The notes beneath the pieces were generated by a model, which had not been told where the DNA came from, made no database searches, and saw only the letters and a program-made list of their open reading frames with translations. A stretch of DNA of 13,847 bases from an uncultured Lachnospiraceae bacterium (GTDB lineage: Bacteria > Bacillota > Clostridia > Lachnospirales > Lachnospiraceae), in contig CAJUJP010000073.1 in the NCBI GenBank assembly GCA_910586615.1, forward strand, positions 1-13,847, written 5' to 3'. Both the position numbers and the translations under genes were made by a program. Below are positions 1-7,674 of this stretch, in pieces; the stretch's first letter is position 1; every line of letters begins with the position of its first letter.

Positions 1-195
1 TACCAAAAAAGAGGTATTTTTTTCCAAAGACACAAACTATTTTACACTACCCTCTAAGAAGGTTTAGTGTTGGTAATGCTAAGGCATACGGGTGCCGTTT
101 TGCCATTCTATCATTATGATCACCCCGCAACCCAGCACAATCATACGAAAAACCACAATAAACCACCTCAATTTAGGCAAAAAACAACATTTTCT

Positions 196-226
196 TTTAC
201 AGGATATTCTGCTATACTGATATACG
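196..226 (+). promoter_or_regulatory. Weak SigA-like promoter candidate
   Basis: TTTACA at 196-201 resembles a -35 box. TGATATACG at 218-226 resembles an extended -10 (TG-N-TATACG). The spacer is 19 bases, longer than the usual 17, so the call is weak. It would drive the region leading into the membrane protein gene and leave a leader of roughly 190 bases. Confidence 0.25.
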
Positions 227-230
227 TGTT

Positions 231-422
231 GTGAATAGTATTATGAAATATTTTCACGAAGGATGGAAACTGTCAACCAATTCAACTATAGTTAACAATG
301 ATGTAAAGTTCGCTTTCGGTTCTGAAAAAGCTTTCATGAAAGCTTCTACATATGGCATAGACAGGATCAGGAAGCGGAAATCGGCCATGGCGTTAACTAT
401 AACTTCAGGAGGAAATGTGTAA
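231..422 (+). CDS. Doubtful small ORF, 63 codons
   Basis: A reading frame opens at GTG 231 (an in-frame ATG lies at 243) and closes with TAA at 420-422, just before the membrane protein start at 424. I do not recognise the product. It is basic near the end (RIRKRKS) and has no signal peptide or membrane segment. Neither possible start has a visible ribosome site. The frame contains a perfect 18-bp palindrome (328-345) that more likely has a DNA or RNA role. It may simply be open leader sequence, or a short leader peptide translated just ahead of the next gene. Confidence 0.2.
   Translation: MNSIMKYFHEGWKLSTNSTIVNNDVKFAFGSEKAFMKASTYGIDRIRKRKSAMALTITSGGNV
328..345. repeat. Perfect 18-bp palindrome
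   Basis: The sequence AAGCTTTCATGAAAGCTT equals its own reverse complement. Symmetry does not extend beyond the 18 bases on the immediate flanks. It lies about 80 bases upstream of the membrane protein start, downstream of the weak promoter candidate. As DNA it could be a dimeric repressor site. As RNA it could fold as a 6-7-bp stem with a small loop. It is not followed by a T run, so it is not a terminator. Confidence 0.5.
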
Positions 423-423
423 A

Positions 424-987
424 ATGGAAAATTTTCAAAACGCAGGATCAGGTATTAGGAAAATGTTTATCGCGTCAGTAGGGGCTGTTGTGTGCGCAGT
501 TCTGTTGTTCATTCCGATCATAAACCTTCTCGCGATAATCGGAACATTTGTTTTCGGTATCATCAGTCTTGTAGGTCTTTACGGTGCAGGCAAGGACATC
601 GATGGCTGTCAGAAAGCATTTATGCTCACCATCATTAATATTGTCATAAGTGTTGTAAGTGTACCCCTTGGATCAGGTTTTGTTGGCGCTATTTTATCGA
701 TTGCAGAGTATGTGCTGAACTTCATGGTAGTATATCTTGTATGTACGTCTGTGGGCAGTGTCATGAACCAGATCGGTGCTTTAGAGGCGGCACAGAAAGG
801 TGAGACGGTATGGAAGATTAATGCAGTATGCTATGGTGTTATGATCGTTGTGGCAGTTCTCGGGAACATTCCGGTACTGAACATTCTTGCAGCTATCGCA
901 AGTATTGTGGTAGCCATCGCAGCTCTGGTTGCGGCTGTTCTGTACATGATCTTCCTGAACAAGTGCAGCCAGGCGCTGAATGCATAG
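424..987 (+). CDS. Multi-spanning membrane protein of unknown function
   Basis: This encodes a 187-residue hydrophobic protein. I see five or six likely membrane segments at about residues 14-31, 33-53, 67-82, 87-108, 132-149 and 151-177. A more polar stretch around 112-130 separates a four-span front half from a two-span back half. There is no catalytic motif, signal peptidase site or ligand-binding signature that I can name. ATG 424 is chosen over the in-frame ATG at 415 because the ribosome site AGGAGG (407-412) lies 11 bases from 424 but only 2 from 415. The gene is followed by its own terminator and precedes the SigD promoter of flgM, so it is probably not part of the flagellar operon. 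A transporter-like or envelope role is only a guess. Confidence 0.8.
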   Translation: MENFQNAGSGIRKMFIASVGAVVCAVLLFIPIINLLAIIGTFVFGIISLVGLYGAGKDIDGCQKAFMLTIINIVISVVSVPLGSGFVGAILSIAEYVLNFMVVYLVCTSVGSVMNQIGALEAAQKGETVWKINAVCYGVMIVVAVLGNIPVLNILAAIASIVVAIAALVAAVLYMIFLNKCSQALNA

Positions 988-1024
988 GGCATGAGCGCTT
1001 AAACAGCGGAATTCAGATTAACCG

Positions 1025-1069
1025 GCGGAAAGTTTTTTCAGGCGACTGAGAAAACCTTCCGCTTTTTTT
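1025..1069 (+). terminator. Intrinsic terminator after the membrane protein gene
   Basis: GCGGAA-a-GTTTT (1025-1036) pairs with AAAAC-c-TTCCGC (1051-1062), one mismatch in an otherwise 11-bp stem with a 14-base loop. Seven T follow at 1063-1069. It separates the membrane protein gene from the flgM unit. Confidence 0.85.
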
Positions 1070-1140
1070 CAGAATAAAACAGTGAACAGCAGCAGATAGA
1101 TAACAAATATTCCAATAATAACAAAAAATGATTTTCCCTC

Positions 1141-1167
1141 TAAAGTCTTACGCGAAATATCCGATAC
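1141..1167 (+). promoter_or_regulatory. SigD/sigma-28 promoter of the flgM-csrA unit
   Basis: TAAA at 1141-1144 and TCCGATAC at 1160-1167 are separated by 15 bases, matching the Gram-positive SigD pattern TAAA-N15-GCCGATAT with two differences in the -10 box. The expected transcript start is near 1174, giving a leader of about 37 bases before flgM. A SigD promoter upstream of flgM implies a feedback loop, since FlgM inhibits SigD. Confidence 0.8.
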
Positions 1168-1196
1168 AAATAGTGTAAAGAATTAATTGTTATGAA

Positions 1197-1210
1197 AGGA
1201 GGAGTCTCCT
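1197..1210 (+). promoter_or_regulatory. Hairpin covering the flgM ribosome site
   Basis: AGGAG (1197-1201) is complementary to CTCCT (1206-1210), with loop GAGT. The stem contains the flgM ribosome site and ends directly at the ATG at 1211. The short stem could lower flgM translation or make it conditional. GGA triplets are present, but this is not a clean CsrA hexaloop. Confidence 0.5.
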
Positions 1211-1492
1211 ATGCGTATTGAATCATATACACAGGTACAGCAGTTATACAACGCGAACAAACCCGGCAAGGTACAGGGTAAAGCGAAAGCGTCTGCTTCC
1301 GATCAGATACAGATTTCCAGTATCGGTAAGGATATCCAGAATGCTAAGAATGCGGTAGCAGCATCGGATGACATCAGAGAAGAATTGACGACCCCTCTTA
1401 AGGCAAGTATTGCAAACGGTACTTATCAGGTGAGCGGGGAGAGTTTTGCAGAGAGACTGCTGCGAAAGTATGAAGAGATCGAAAGTCTGTAG
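1211..1492 (+). CDS. flgM: Anti-sigma-28 factor FlgM
   Basis: FlgM binds the flagellar sigma factor (SigD/FliA) in the cytoplasm and blocks late gene transcription. It is inactivated after hook completion, in many species by export through the flagellar apparatus. The 93-residue product has the family layout: a flexible, polar N-terminal half rich in Lys, Ala and Ser; the DQIQIS motif at residues 31-36; and a C-terminal helical sigma-binding part running through REELTTPLKASIANGTYQV (56-74) and the final AERLLRKYEEIE helix. ATG 1211 follows AGGAGG (about 1197-1202). It is first in the unit behind a SigD promoter and 24 bases upstream of flgN, the usual pairing. Confidence 0.92.
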   Translation: MRIESYTQVQQLYNANKPGKVQGKAKASASDQIQISSIGKDIQNAKNAVAASDDIREELTTPLKASIANGTYQVSGESFAERLLRKYEEIESL

Positions 1493-1516
1493 GCACAGTG
1501 AAGGAGAGATTGCAGA

Positions 1517-2035
1517 GTGGCGAGTTTAATGGAAGTCTTGATCGATGTTTTGGAGCAGGAGAATCAGGAGTATGAGGCACTGTTGAATTTGTCCATGAAG
1601 AAAACTCCGGTCATTGTGTCTGAGGACTTGGATCAATTGGCGAAGATCACGGATGAGGAGCAGATCATTGTAAGCAGGATCAACCATCTGGATAATCAGA
1701 GAAATGAAGCCTTTAATGATATTGCGAACGTACTTAACAAGGATGTTGAAAAGCTGAAAATTGTGGACTTGATCAAGATGATGGCGGCAAGGCCGGAAGA
1801 GCAGAGGAAGCTGGCAGAGGTATTTGACCGGCTGCAGGAGAACGTGCGGAATGTGAAGCGGATCAATGAGCAGAACCGTGAGTTGATCGAAGCAGCACTG
1901 GATCTGGTACATTTCAATATAAGTGTACTTCAGGCGGTGAACAAAGCTCCGGAAACTGCTAATTACAATAAGGGCGCTTACAATACCGGCGATGTGATCG
2001 GTGCAAGCTATAAGGCCTTTGATGCAAAACAATAA
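1517..2035 (+). CDS. flgN: Flagellar export chaperone FlgN
   Basis: FlgN is the cytoplasmic chaperone for the hook-filament junction proteins FlgK and FlgL and delivers them to the export gate. The 172-residue product is almost wholly helical: a heptad-rich N-terminus (about 1-30), a central pair of helices with the SRINHLDNQRNEAF segment (53-66), and a long helix with RLQENVRNVKRINEQNRELI (105-124). The last 30 residues are Tyr/Asn-rich and probably disordered. The start is GTG 1517, 9 bases after AAGGAGA (1501-1507); the in-frame ATG at 1529 would be 21 bases away. Its place between flgM and flgK is the standard arrangement and supports the assignment. Confidence 0.88.
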   Translation: MASLMEVLIDVLEQENQEYEALLNLSMKKTPVIVSEDLDQLAKITDEEQIIVSRINHLDNQRNEAFNDIANVLNKDVEKLKIVDLIKMMAARPEEQRKLAEVFDRLQENVRNVKRINEQNRELIEAALDLVHFNISVLQAVNKAPETANYNKGAYNTGDVIGASYKAFDAKQ

Positions 2036-2055
2036 TTGTTAAGGACGGTAAAATT

Positions 2056-3726
2056 ATGTCATTAATGGGAAGCCTGTGGACGGGCGTATCAGGATTACAA
2101 ACTTCAAATAATGCGTTGAATACAACAGCGCATAACATGTCAAACTTAGACACCAAAGGGTATACAAGACAGCAGGTTGCGCAAAGCACAAGACCATATG
2201 TGACGATCTCGAAAAATGCACCTGCGTGGAAACAGCTGGGTCTCGGTGTCGAATATTCCATGACAAGACAGGAAAGAGATGTATTTTTAGACAAAAACTA
2301 TCGCCGCGAATCGGGACGTAGCGCGTTCTATGATATCTCGACGAGCACGATGGAGGAAATAGAGTATATATTGGGTGAGAGTGAAGCGGGAGGCTCTATT
2401 GAAGGCCATGAGTTTTCTGAATCACTGTCTAATTTCTGGACGGCAATTCAGGAGTTGAGCAAGGACCCTACAAGTTCGGTAAACCAGAACCTGTTTGTGA
2501 CGCGTGCTTATGAATTTGTTTCCAGAGCTTCTGCGGTCTATAAGAGCTTATGTCAGTATCAGGACAATCTGAATAAGTCTGTGATCAAGGAAGTGAACAA
2601 TCTGAACAGTTATGCGGAGGAGATTGAAGCGCTCAACCGGAAAATTGTTGCCATCGAGGCAGGTGATGTGGAGCGGGCGAACGATCTTCGCGACAGGCGT
2701 AATTACCTGCTGGACGAACTGGCGAAACTGGGTAATATTTCTTACTCAGAAGATATTACCGGATATGTGAATGTAAGGTTTGAGGATGTAGATCTTGTGA
2801 AAAGCGGAACAGTGAACCGGGTAGATCTTTACACTGATCCCAAGACCGGGTTTTACACACCTTATTGGTCAATGCTTGCAAATCTGGATCGTGACAAGGA
2901 CGGCAACCCGATTGTGACGAAAGAAGGTATTGCAAGTGCGGAAGTGTTCGACACGACCAGACAGATTTCTTCGGATCTGAACACGGATATCGGCTCTCTG
3001 ATGGGTATCTTGCTGGCAAGAGGCGATCATAGAGCTACTTATAAAGAAATTCAGGACTATCCTCCGGATGCGGATCCGACGGATCCCAGCCAGAAGGAAG
3101 AGGGCTGGTATGATATACATATATCACAGTCCATTGTTATGAACATACAGGCGGAGTTTGATCAGCTGATCAATGCCGTAGTAACAAAGATTAATGGTAT
3201 TCTGGCGGAAGAGGCGGAAATTGCGAAGGAGCAGGGCGATACGGAATATCTCAGGGATGAAAACGGGGAGCCGTGGCAGTTATTCACGAAAGTGATTGAT
3301 CAGGAGGACTGGTCCGTTTCCAATATTACGATCAACCAGAGACTGCGTCAGAATCCTGCACTCTTAAAGTTCCGTTTGAATGAGCATTCAGAAGATAATT
3401 CTACGATGGAGAAGCTCAAGGCGGCTTTTGAGGAGAAGATCTATACACTGAATCCCAATGTGGAGACACCGCTGTGTTTCCGGGATTATTATAAGAATCT
3501 GGTGGGGCAGGTTGCCAACAGCGGATCGGTATTCAGAGGAATTCAGGAGAGCCAGACGGTGGCTACCGACGCTCTTATGAATGCCAGAGAGCAGGTTGTA
3601 GGCGTTTCTTCGGATGAAGAATTGACGAATATGATCAGGTATCAGAACGCTTATAATGCATCCAGCCGGTACATTAATGTGATCAGCGAGATGCTGGAAC
3701 ATATTTTATCCACACTGGGTCGATAA
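2056..3726 (+). CDS. flgK: Hook-associated protein 1 (FlgK), first copy
   Basis: FlgK forms the first junction ring between hook and filament outside the cell. The 556-residue protein has the N-terminal D0/D1 helix with LNTTAHNMSNLDTKGYTRQQ (21-40), the axial-protein signature. A helical region with RDRRNYLLDELAKLG (212-226) is followed by the strand VNVRFEDVDLV (238-248), as in FlgK proteins. The C-terminal D0 helix VGVSSDEELTNMIRYQNAYN lies near 515-534. There is no cleaved signal peptide, as expected for a type III export substrate. The ribosome site is AAGGA (2040-2044). The N-terminus (MSLMGSLWTG) differs from the usual STFxGLEIA, which the second copy has. It sits 18 bases before the second flgK; the two are clearly diverged outside the terminal helices. 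Confidence 0.88.
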   Translation: MSLMGSLWTGVSGLQTSNNALNTTAHNMSNLDTKGYTRQQVAQSTRPYVTISKNAPAWKQLGLGVEYSMTRQERDVFLDKNYRRESGRSAFYDISTSTMEEIEYILGESEAGGSIEGHEFSESLSNFWTAIQELSKDPTSSVNQNLFVTRAYEFVSRASAVYKSLCQYQDNLNKSVIKEVNNLNSYAEEIEALNRKIVAIEAGDVERANDLRDRRNYLLDELAKLGNISYSEDITGYVNVRFEDVDLVKSGTVNRVDLYTDPKTGFYTPYWSMLANLDRDKDGNPIVTKEGIASAEVFDTTRQISSDLNTDIGSLMGILLARGDHRATYKEIQDYPPDADPTDPSQKEEGWYDIHISQSIVMNIQAEFDQLINAVVTKINGILAEEAEIAKEQGDTEYLRDENGEPWQLFTKVIDQEDWSVSNITINQRLRQNPALLKFRLNEHSEDNSTMEKLKAAFEEKIYTLNPNVETPLCFRDYYKNLVGQVANSGSVFRGIQESQTVATDALMNAREQVVGVSSDEELTNMIRYQNAYNASSRYINVISEMLEHILSTLGR

Positions 3727-3744
3727 GACAGAGGGAGTGAACTT

Positions 3745-5601
3745 ATGCCATCTACATTTTTTGGATTAGAAATTGCATCATCGGGGCTGAGAGCTTCTAA
3801 TGCTGCGCTTAATACAACAGCAAACAACATCAGTAATACTCATACGTTAGGCTACAGCCGTCAGGAAGTGAAGCAGGAGGCCATGAGTCCGCTGCGTGTG
3901 TTCGCAACTTACGGGTGTGCGGGTGCCGGTGTCAACACCCTGGCGATCGAGAGAATCCGTGACCGGTTCTATGATGATAAATTCCGTGACAATGAGACGA
4001 AGCTTGGTGAATTTGACACGAAAGCATATTACTGCAAGATGATCGAGGAGTATCTGGAAGACGACGGTAAGACCGGTTTCAAGTCGATTTATGACAAATT
4101 CGAGATGGCGCTGCAGGATATCACCAAGAACGGCGGTGATGAATCTACCAAGCGAGCTTTTATATCCGCAGCGAAGAGTATGACGGATTACTTTAATAAT
4201 ATGTATGGTGACATGCAGAATCTGCAGGCGGATGTGAATGATGAGATTAAGATTCGTGTGGATCACATCAATTCCATTGCCCAGGATCTTGCAACGGTCA
4301 ATATGCAGATCAATACCATCGAGATCACTGGCACGGTAGCCAATGAACTGCGGGATAAGAGAGATGTTCTGATCGATGAATTATCTGCCATCGTGGATGT
4401 GCAGGTGGAGGAAGCGCCGATCTATGACCAGACGGGCAGAGATACGGGCGCGACCAGATGTATTGTCCGTATTGCAGGCGGGCAGACGCTGGTGGATCAG
4501 AGTGATTATTACCAGTTGGAATGTGTGGCCCGTCCCAAGGAGGAAAAGGTTAATCTCACGGATATAGACGGCCTGTATGATATACGGTGGACGCATGGAC
4601 CGGATTTCGGAATGAATAATGAATCCATGGGAGGAGCGCTCCGTGGTCTGATCCAGATGCGGGACGGCAATAACGGAGAGTATTTTAACGGTACTACCAC
4701 CGAGATTATATACGGGGGTAGTACGAGTAAGGTAACCATTGCTACCACATCGGATTACCTGAACGGCATGAATAAATGTAACCTGTCCGATACGGGCGGT
4801 GTGATCAATATAGGTGATCAGTTGTACTATTACACGGACTGGACATACGAAGGCGACGGTGTATATACATTTACCATCGACAATGCTGCCAGTGATCAGC
4901 CTATTACCGCGACGAAGACCAACCGTCTGGCGAGTGTGGGAAGCGGCATCAACTATCAGGGTGTTCCTTACTATATGGCCCAGATGAATGAATGGCTTCG
5001 GGATTTCGCACAGAAGGTCAACGGAATCTTTACCGAAGGTATCACAGATGATGAGCAGGATGCAGGTATCCTTTTTACCGGTGACAATCCTGTTGCTAAC
5101 AGACAGTACACAGAGGACGAACTGAACGATTCGGCGAAGAACGGTAAGGGATATTATTATTTGACTGCCGGAAACATTACGATCGTGAGCGAATTGATGA
5201 AGAACGCTTCTTTACTGGGAACGAGAGGGAATAAATCGGACGGCGATGACCAGAACGGTGAAGAAGTTGACGGTATCGAGCAGTGCGAGCAGGTCAGGAA
5301 GGTTCTGTCCATGATGCATGACAAGAACCAGTTCAGTTTCCGCGGAAGAGATGCGGGCGGTTTTCTGGAATGTGTATTATCGGATGCGATGCTGAATGCA
5401 AGCAATGCAAATACGTTTTATGCTTCTTATCTGAGTCTGGAGACAAACATTGATAACCAGAGAACTTCCATCTCCGGCGTAGATGAGGATGAGGAAGCGG
5501 TAAGTCTGGTCAAGTACCAGAATTCTTACACGCTGGCTTCCAAGATGATTTCTGTACTGACGGAAGTTTACGACAGACTGATCTTACAGACGGGTGTATA
5601 A
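3745..5601 (+). CDS. flgK: Hook-associated protein 1 (FlgK), second copy
   Basis: This 618-residue protein is the more canonical FlgK of the pair. It starts STFFGLEIASSGLRASNAAL (3-22) and continues NNISNTHTLGYSRQEV (27-42). It has the family's ELRDKRDVLIDELSAIVDVQ block (201-220) followed by VRIAGGQTLV (241-250). It ends with SGVDEDEEAVSLVKYQNSYT (577-596) and a terminal D0 helix. The middle (about 260-560) is a variable, surface-type domain. ATG 3745 follows AGGGAGTGA (3732-3740). The length is at the upper end for FlgK. Both copies share one transcript with flgN and flgL, so both junction proteins should be made together. They may alternate, mix within one ring, or occupy separate zones; the sequence alone cannot say which. 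Confidence 0.9.
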   Translation: MPSTFFGLEIASSGLRASNAALNTTANNISNTHTLGYSRQEVKQEAMSPLRVFATYGCAGAGVNTLAIERIRDRFYDDKFRDNETKLGEFDTKAYYCKMIEEYLEDDGKTGFKSIYDKFEMALQDITKNGGDESTKRAFISAAKSMTDYFNNMYGDMQNLQADVNDEIKIRVDHINSIAQDLATVNMQINTIEITGTVANELRDKRDVLIDELSAIVDVQVEEAPIYDQTGRDTGATRCIVRIAGGQTLVDQSDYYQLECVARPKEEKVNLTDIDGLYDIRWTHGPDFGMNNESMGGALRGLIQMRDGNNGEYFNGTTTEIIYGGSTSKVTIATTSDYLNGMNKCNLSDTGGVINIGDQLYYYTDWTYEGDGVYTFTIDNAASDQPITATKTNRLASVGSGINYQGVPYYMAQMNEWLRDFAQKVNGIFTEGITDDEQDAGILFTGDNPVANRQYTEDELNDSAKNGKGYYYLTAGNITIVSELMKNASLLGTRGNKSDGDDQNGEEVDGIEQCEQVRKVLSMMHDKNQFSFRGRDAGGFLECVLSDAMLNASNANTFYASYLSLETNIDNQRTSISGVDEDEEAVSLVKYQNSYTLASKMISVLTEVYDRLILQTGV

Positions 5602-5635
5602 AAATTTTTCCCTGAAAGAAAGAGGATGATAAGTT

Positions 5636-7171
5636 ATGAGAATGACAAACAAGATCATGCGGAATAATTCGCTGTACAATATCAACCAGAATAAGATTCT
5701 GGAAGACAGGCTGACAAATCAGATGACAAATCAGAGCAAGATTGCCAGACCTTCGGATGATCCGGTGGTGGCTATCAGAGCGCTGCGTCTGAGAAGTAAT
5801 GTCACATCCGTGACGCAGTATTACGACAAGAATGCAGCCGATGCAGATCAGTGGCTCACGGTTACTGCAGATGCGCTCAAAACCGTTGATGAGGTGCTGG
5901 TGAAACTTTATGAGCAGGCCAGCAGCGGCGCCAACAAAGATCTGACAGCGGACAATCTGGAGATTATTCTGACCCAGATGAAGTCATTGACCAAGGAGTT
6001 CTACGCCAGCGGTAATGTTGATTATGCAGGACGGTTCGTGTTCTCCGGCTACAGGACAGACATGGCGATCACTTTTTCCGCAGAGGATATTGCGGAGATG
6101 AAGAAACATCCGACCAGCTATGAGATCAATGAGAAATTTGGTTTTGCCGATATCAGTACCATTAATTATACCAATTCGGATGTGCTTTTGACCACGAAAC
6201 CGGGTGATGGGATCGTCGGTGGCCAGAGTTATGAACAGGAGATCACCAACACTGATTTATACAGGATCAGGCTTTCCTATGATGCGGTTGATGGTGCACC
6301 GGCGGGCTTTTCTTTTACGGATGCCGACGGAAACAATCTGGCAGGCAATATGCAGGAGTTCTCCGATCCGGAGGAAGCATACAAGGCTGTTTCGGACGGC
6401 ACATGCACCGGCATTGCCTACATTCCCTCCACCGGTGAACTGGTATTCAGCGAGCAGTATTATAAGGATAATTTTGAGGTGGGCGACACCTACAACCTTA
6501 CCTATAATAAATCCAACTGGATCGAAGGCGATATCAATCCTGCACACTATTTTGTATGCACGGAGTCTAACACATATACTGACGATGCGGGCAACCCTTA
6601 TGTGAAGAAGACCGCTTACAATACTACCACGGCGGATCAGGATATTTATTATGACGTAGGGTTTAATCAGCAGATTCAGGTGAACACACTGGCATCAGAG
6701 GTGTTTGGGTACGGCGTCAGAAGGGATATGGATGATTTCCAGCACTGCCTGACCCAGCTTAAGGATATCGAGACAAAGATCAAGGATATCGAGACGAAGA
6801 TGAAGGAGTTTCCGGAGGACAGCACCGACTATATGAACTGGTCGAAGAAGCTGGAAGCAGCGAAGGTGGCTCAGGATCATATTCGTGAGAACGTCCATAC
6901 GAAATTTGAGAACCAGATCACCAAATATCAGGGCTATATGAATGATAACAATATAGCGATTACCAACAATGCTACCAGGGGAAGCAGACTGGAGTTGATC
7001 TCCACCCGTCTCATGGGTCAGAAGGCTACCTTCAAGGATCTTCAGACGAGTAACGAGGGTATCGATGTTACGCAGGTTGCGGTAGAACTTACCAGTTCCG
7101 AACTGACTTATCAGGCGGCTCTTATGGCTACAAGCAAGATCATGCAGACCAACCTGATGAATTATATCTAA
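5636..7171 (+). CDS. flgL: Hook-associated protein 3 (FlgL), enlarged
   Basis: FlgL forms the second junction ring, between FlgK and the filament. The flagellin-like N-terminal helices show NKILEDRLTNQMTN (19-32) and KIARPSDDPVVAIRALRLRS (35-54), and AGRFVFSGYRTD (131-142) is the usual FlgL block. The C-terminus ends in the D0 helix with SSELTYQAALMATSKIMQTN (487-506). At 511 residues it is far longer than the roughly 300 typical of E. coli or B. subtilis. The extra length lies in a central beta-rich region (about 145-350) and a charged helical stretch (about 370-430) containing a duplicated heptad, KDIETKI/KDIETKM. ATG 5636 follows AGAGGA (5621-5626) by 9 bases. FlgN is the expected chaperone. 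Confidence 0.9.
   Translation: MRMTNKIMRNNSLYNINQNKILEDRLTNQMTNQSKIARPSDDPVVAIRALRLRSNVTSVTQYYDKNAADADQWLTVTADALKTVDEVLVKLYEQASSGANKDLTADNLEIILTQMKSLTKEFYASGNVDYAGRFVFSGYRTDMAITFSAEDIAEMKKHPTSYEINEKFGFADISTINYTNSDVLLTTKPGDGIVGGQSYEQEITNTDLYRIRLSYDAVDGAPAGFSFTDADGNNLAGNMQEFSDPEEAYKAVSDGTCTGIAYIPSTGELVFSEQYYKDNFEVGDTYNLTYNKSNWIEGDINPAHYFVCTESNTYTDDAGNPYVKKTAYNTTTADQDIYYDVGFNQQIQVNTLASEVFGYGVRRDMDDFQHCLTQLKDIETKIKDIETKMKEFPEDSTDYMNWSKKLEAAKVAQDHIRENVHTKFENQITKYQGYMNDNNIAITNNATRGSRLELISTRLMGQKATFKDLQTSNEGIDVTQVAVELTSSELTYQAALMATSKIMQTNLMNYI
6761..6802 (+). repeat. Tandem 21-bp duplication inside flgL
   Basis: Copies at 6761-6781 and 6782-6802 differ at two of 21 bases. Each encodes one heptad, KDIETKI then KDIETKM, in a predicted coiled coil at residues 376-389. 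An exact in-frame duplication of one heptad suggests slippage that lengthened the helix without breaking its register. Confidence 0.8.
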
Positions 7172-7218
7172 AATGGCGCTGTGCGTAACGGGACAGGAAG
7201 AAAGGGCGGTTACAGGAT

Positions 7219-7674
7219 ATGCAGATTACGACAAAGGTATTTGGCACAATAGAGATAGATGATGATAAGATCATAGAGTTTCCGGGCGGCATCATCGGTT
7301 TTCCGCAGCTGACGGAGTTTGCGATGATTCATGACGAGGATAGGGGAACGGATTCCATCCACTGGCTCCAATCCATTCAGGAACCGGCTTTTGCGATGCC
7401 GGTGATGGATCCGCTGATCGTCTACCCTGAGTACAATCCGGAGGCGGATGACGAGTTGTTTGCCGGTATCGGAAAACTGGTGCCCGAGGAGATGCTTGTT
7501 CTGGTCACAGTGACGGTTCCGAAGGATCTGACGAAGATGTCCGTGAACCTGAAAGGCCCCATCATCATCAATGCGGCCGAGCGGAAAGCGGTACAGGTGA
7601 TCGTAGAGGGTGATGAATATCAGGTCAAATTCCCGATCTATGATATTTTAAATAAGAAGAAAGCAGGTGAGTAA
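7219..7674 (+). CDS. fliW: Flagellar assembly factor FliW (CsrA antagonist)
   Basis: FliW binds either flagellin or CsrA. When flagellin leaves the cytoplasm, FliW is free to bind and block CsrA, releasing flagellin translation; when flagellin builds up, it takes FliW and CsrA represses. The 151-residue protein has the family motifs: IIEFPGGIIGFPQLTEF (18-34), WLQSIQEPAFAMPVMDP (49-65), and SVNLKGPIIINAAERKAVQV (108-127) near the C-terminus. Length is normal. Ribosome site AAAGGGCGG (7201-7209) precedes ATG 7219. It ends directly at the csrA start with no gap, the arrangement commonly seen for this pair, which suggests translational coupling and a fixed ratio of antagonist to repressor. Confidence 0.95.
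   Translation: MQITTKVFGTIEIDDDKIIEFPGGIIGFPQLTEFAMIHDEDRGTDSIHWLQSIQEPAFAMPVMDPLIVYPEYNPEADDELFAGIGKLVPEEMLVLVTVTVPKDLTKMSVNLKGPIIINAAERKAVQVIVEGDEYQVKFPIYDILNKKKAGE

Larger units (their letters stand above)
1..423. other. Upstream intergenic region, no convincing gene
   Basis: I see no recognisable coding region in this stretch before the membrane protein gene. It holds an imperfect hairpin at 44-70 (ACACTA pairing with TAGTGT, plus CC with GG) that lacks a run of T on either side. It also holds a weak promoter candidate near 196-226, a doubtful short ORF at 231-422 and a perfect palindrome at 328-345, each listed separately. The region is AT-rich. It probably marks the boundary between an upstream locus outside the window and the flagellar cluster. 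Confidence 0.6.

Noticed and set aside
415..423. ATG 415 as start of the membrane protein
   Set aside because: It is only two bases after AGGAGG. ATG 424 is better placed and adds no lost domain.
1526..2032. 168-codon - strand ORF opposite flgN
   Set aside because: It is fully antisense to a well-supported flgN, with no ribosome site or family match.
3847..4266. 139-codon - strand ORF opposite the second flgK
   Set aside because: It is antisense to conserved FlgK coding sequence. Its His/Ile-rich content is typical of a reverse-frame artefact.
7203..7221. CsrA site at the fliW start (ACAGGATAT)
   Set aside because: It lacks the base between ACA and GGA required by the consensus, and no hairpin forms.
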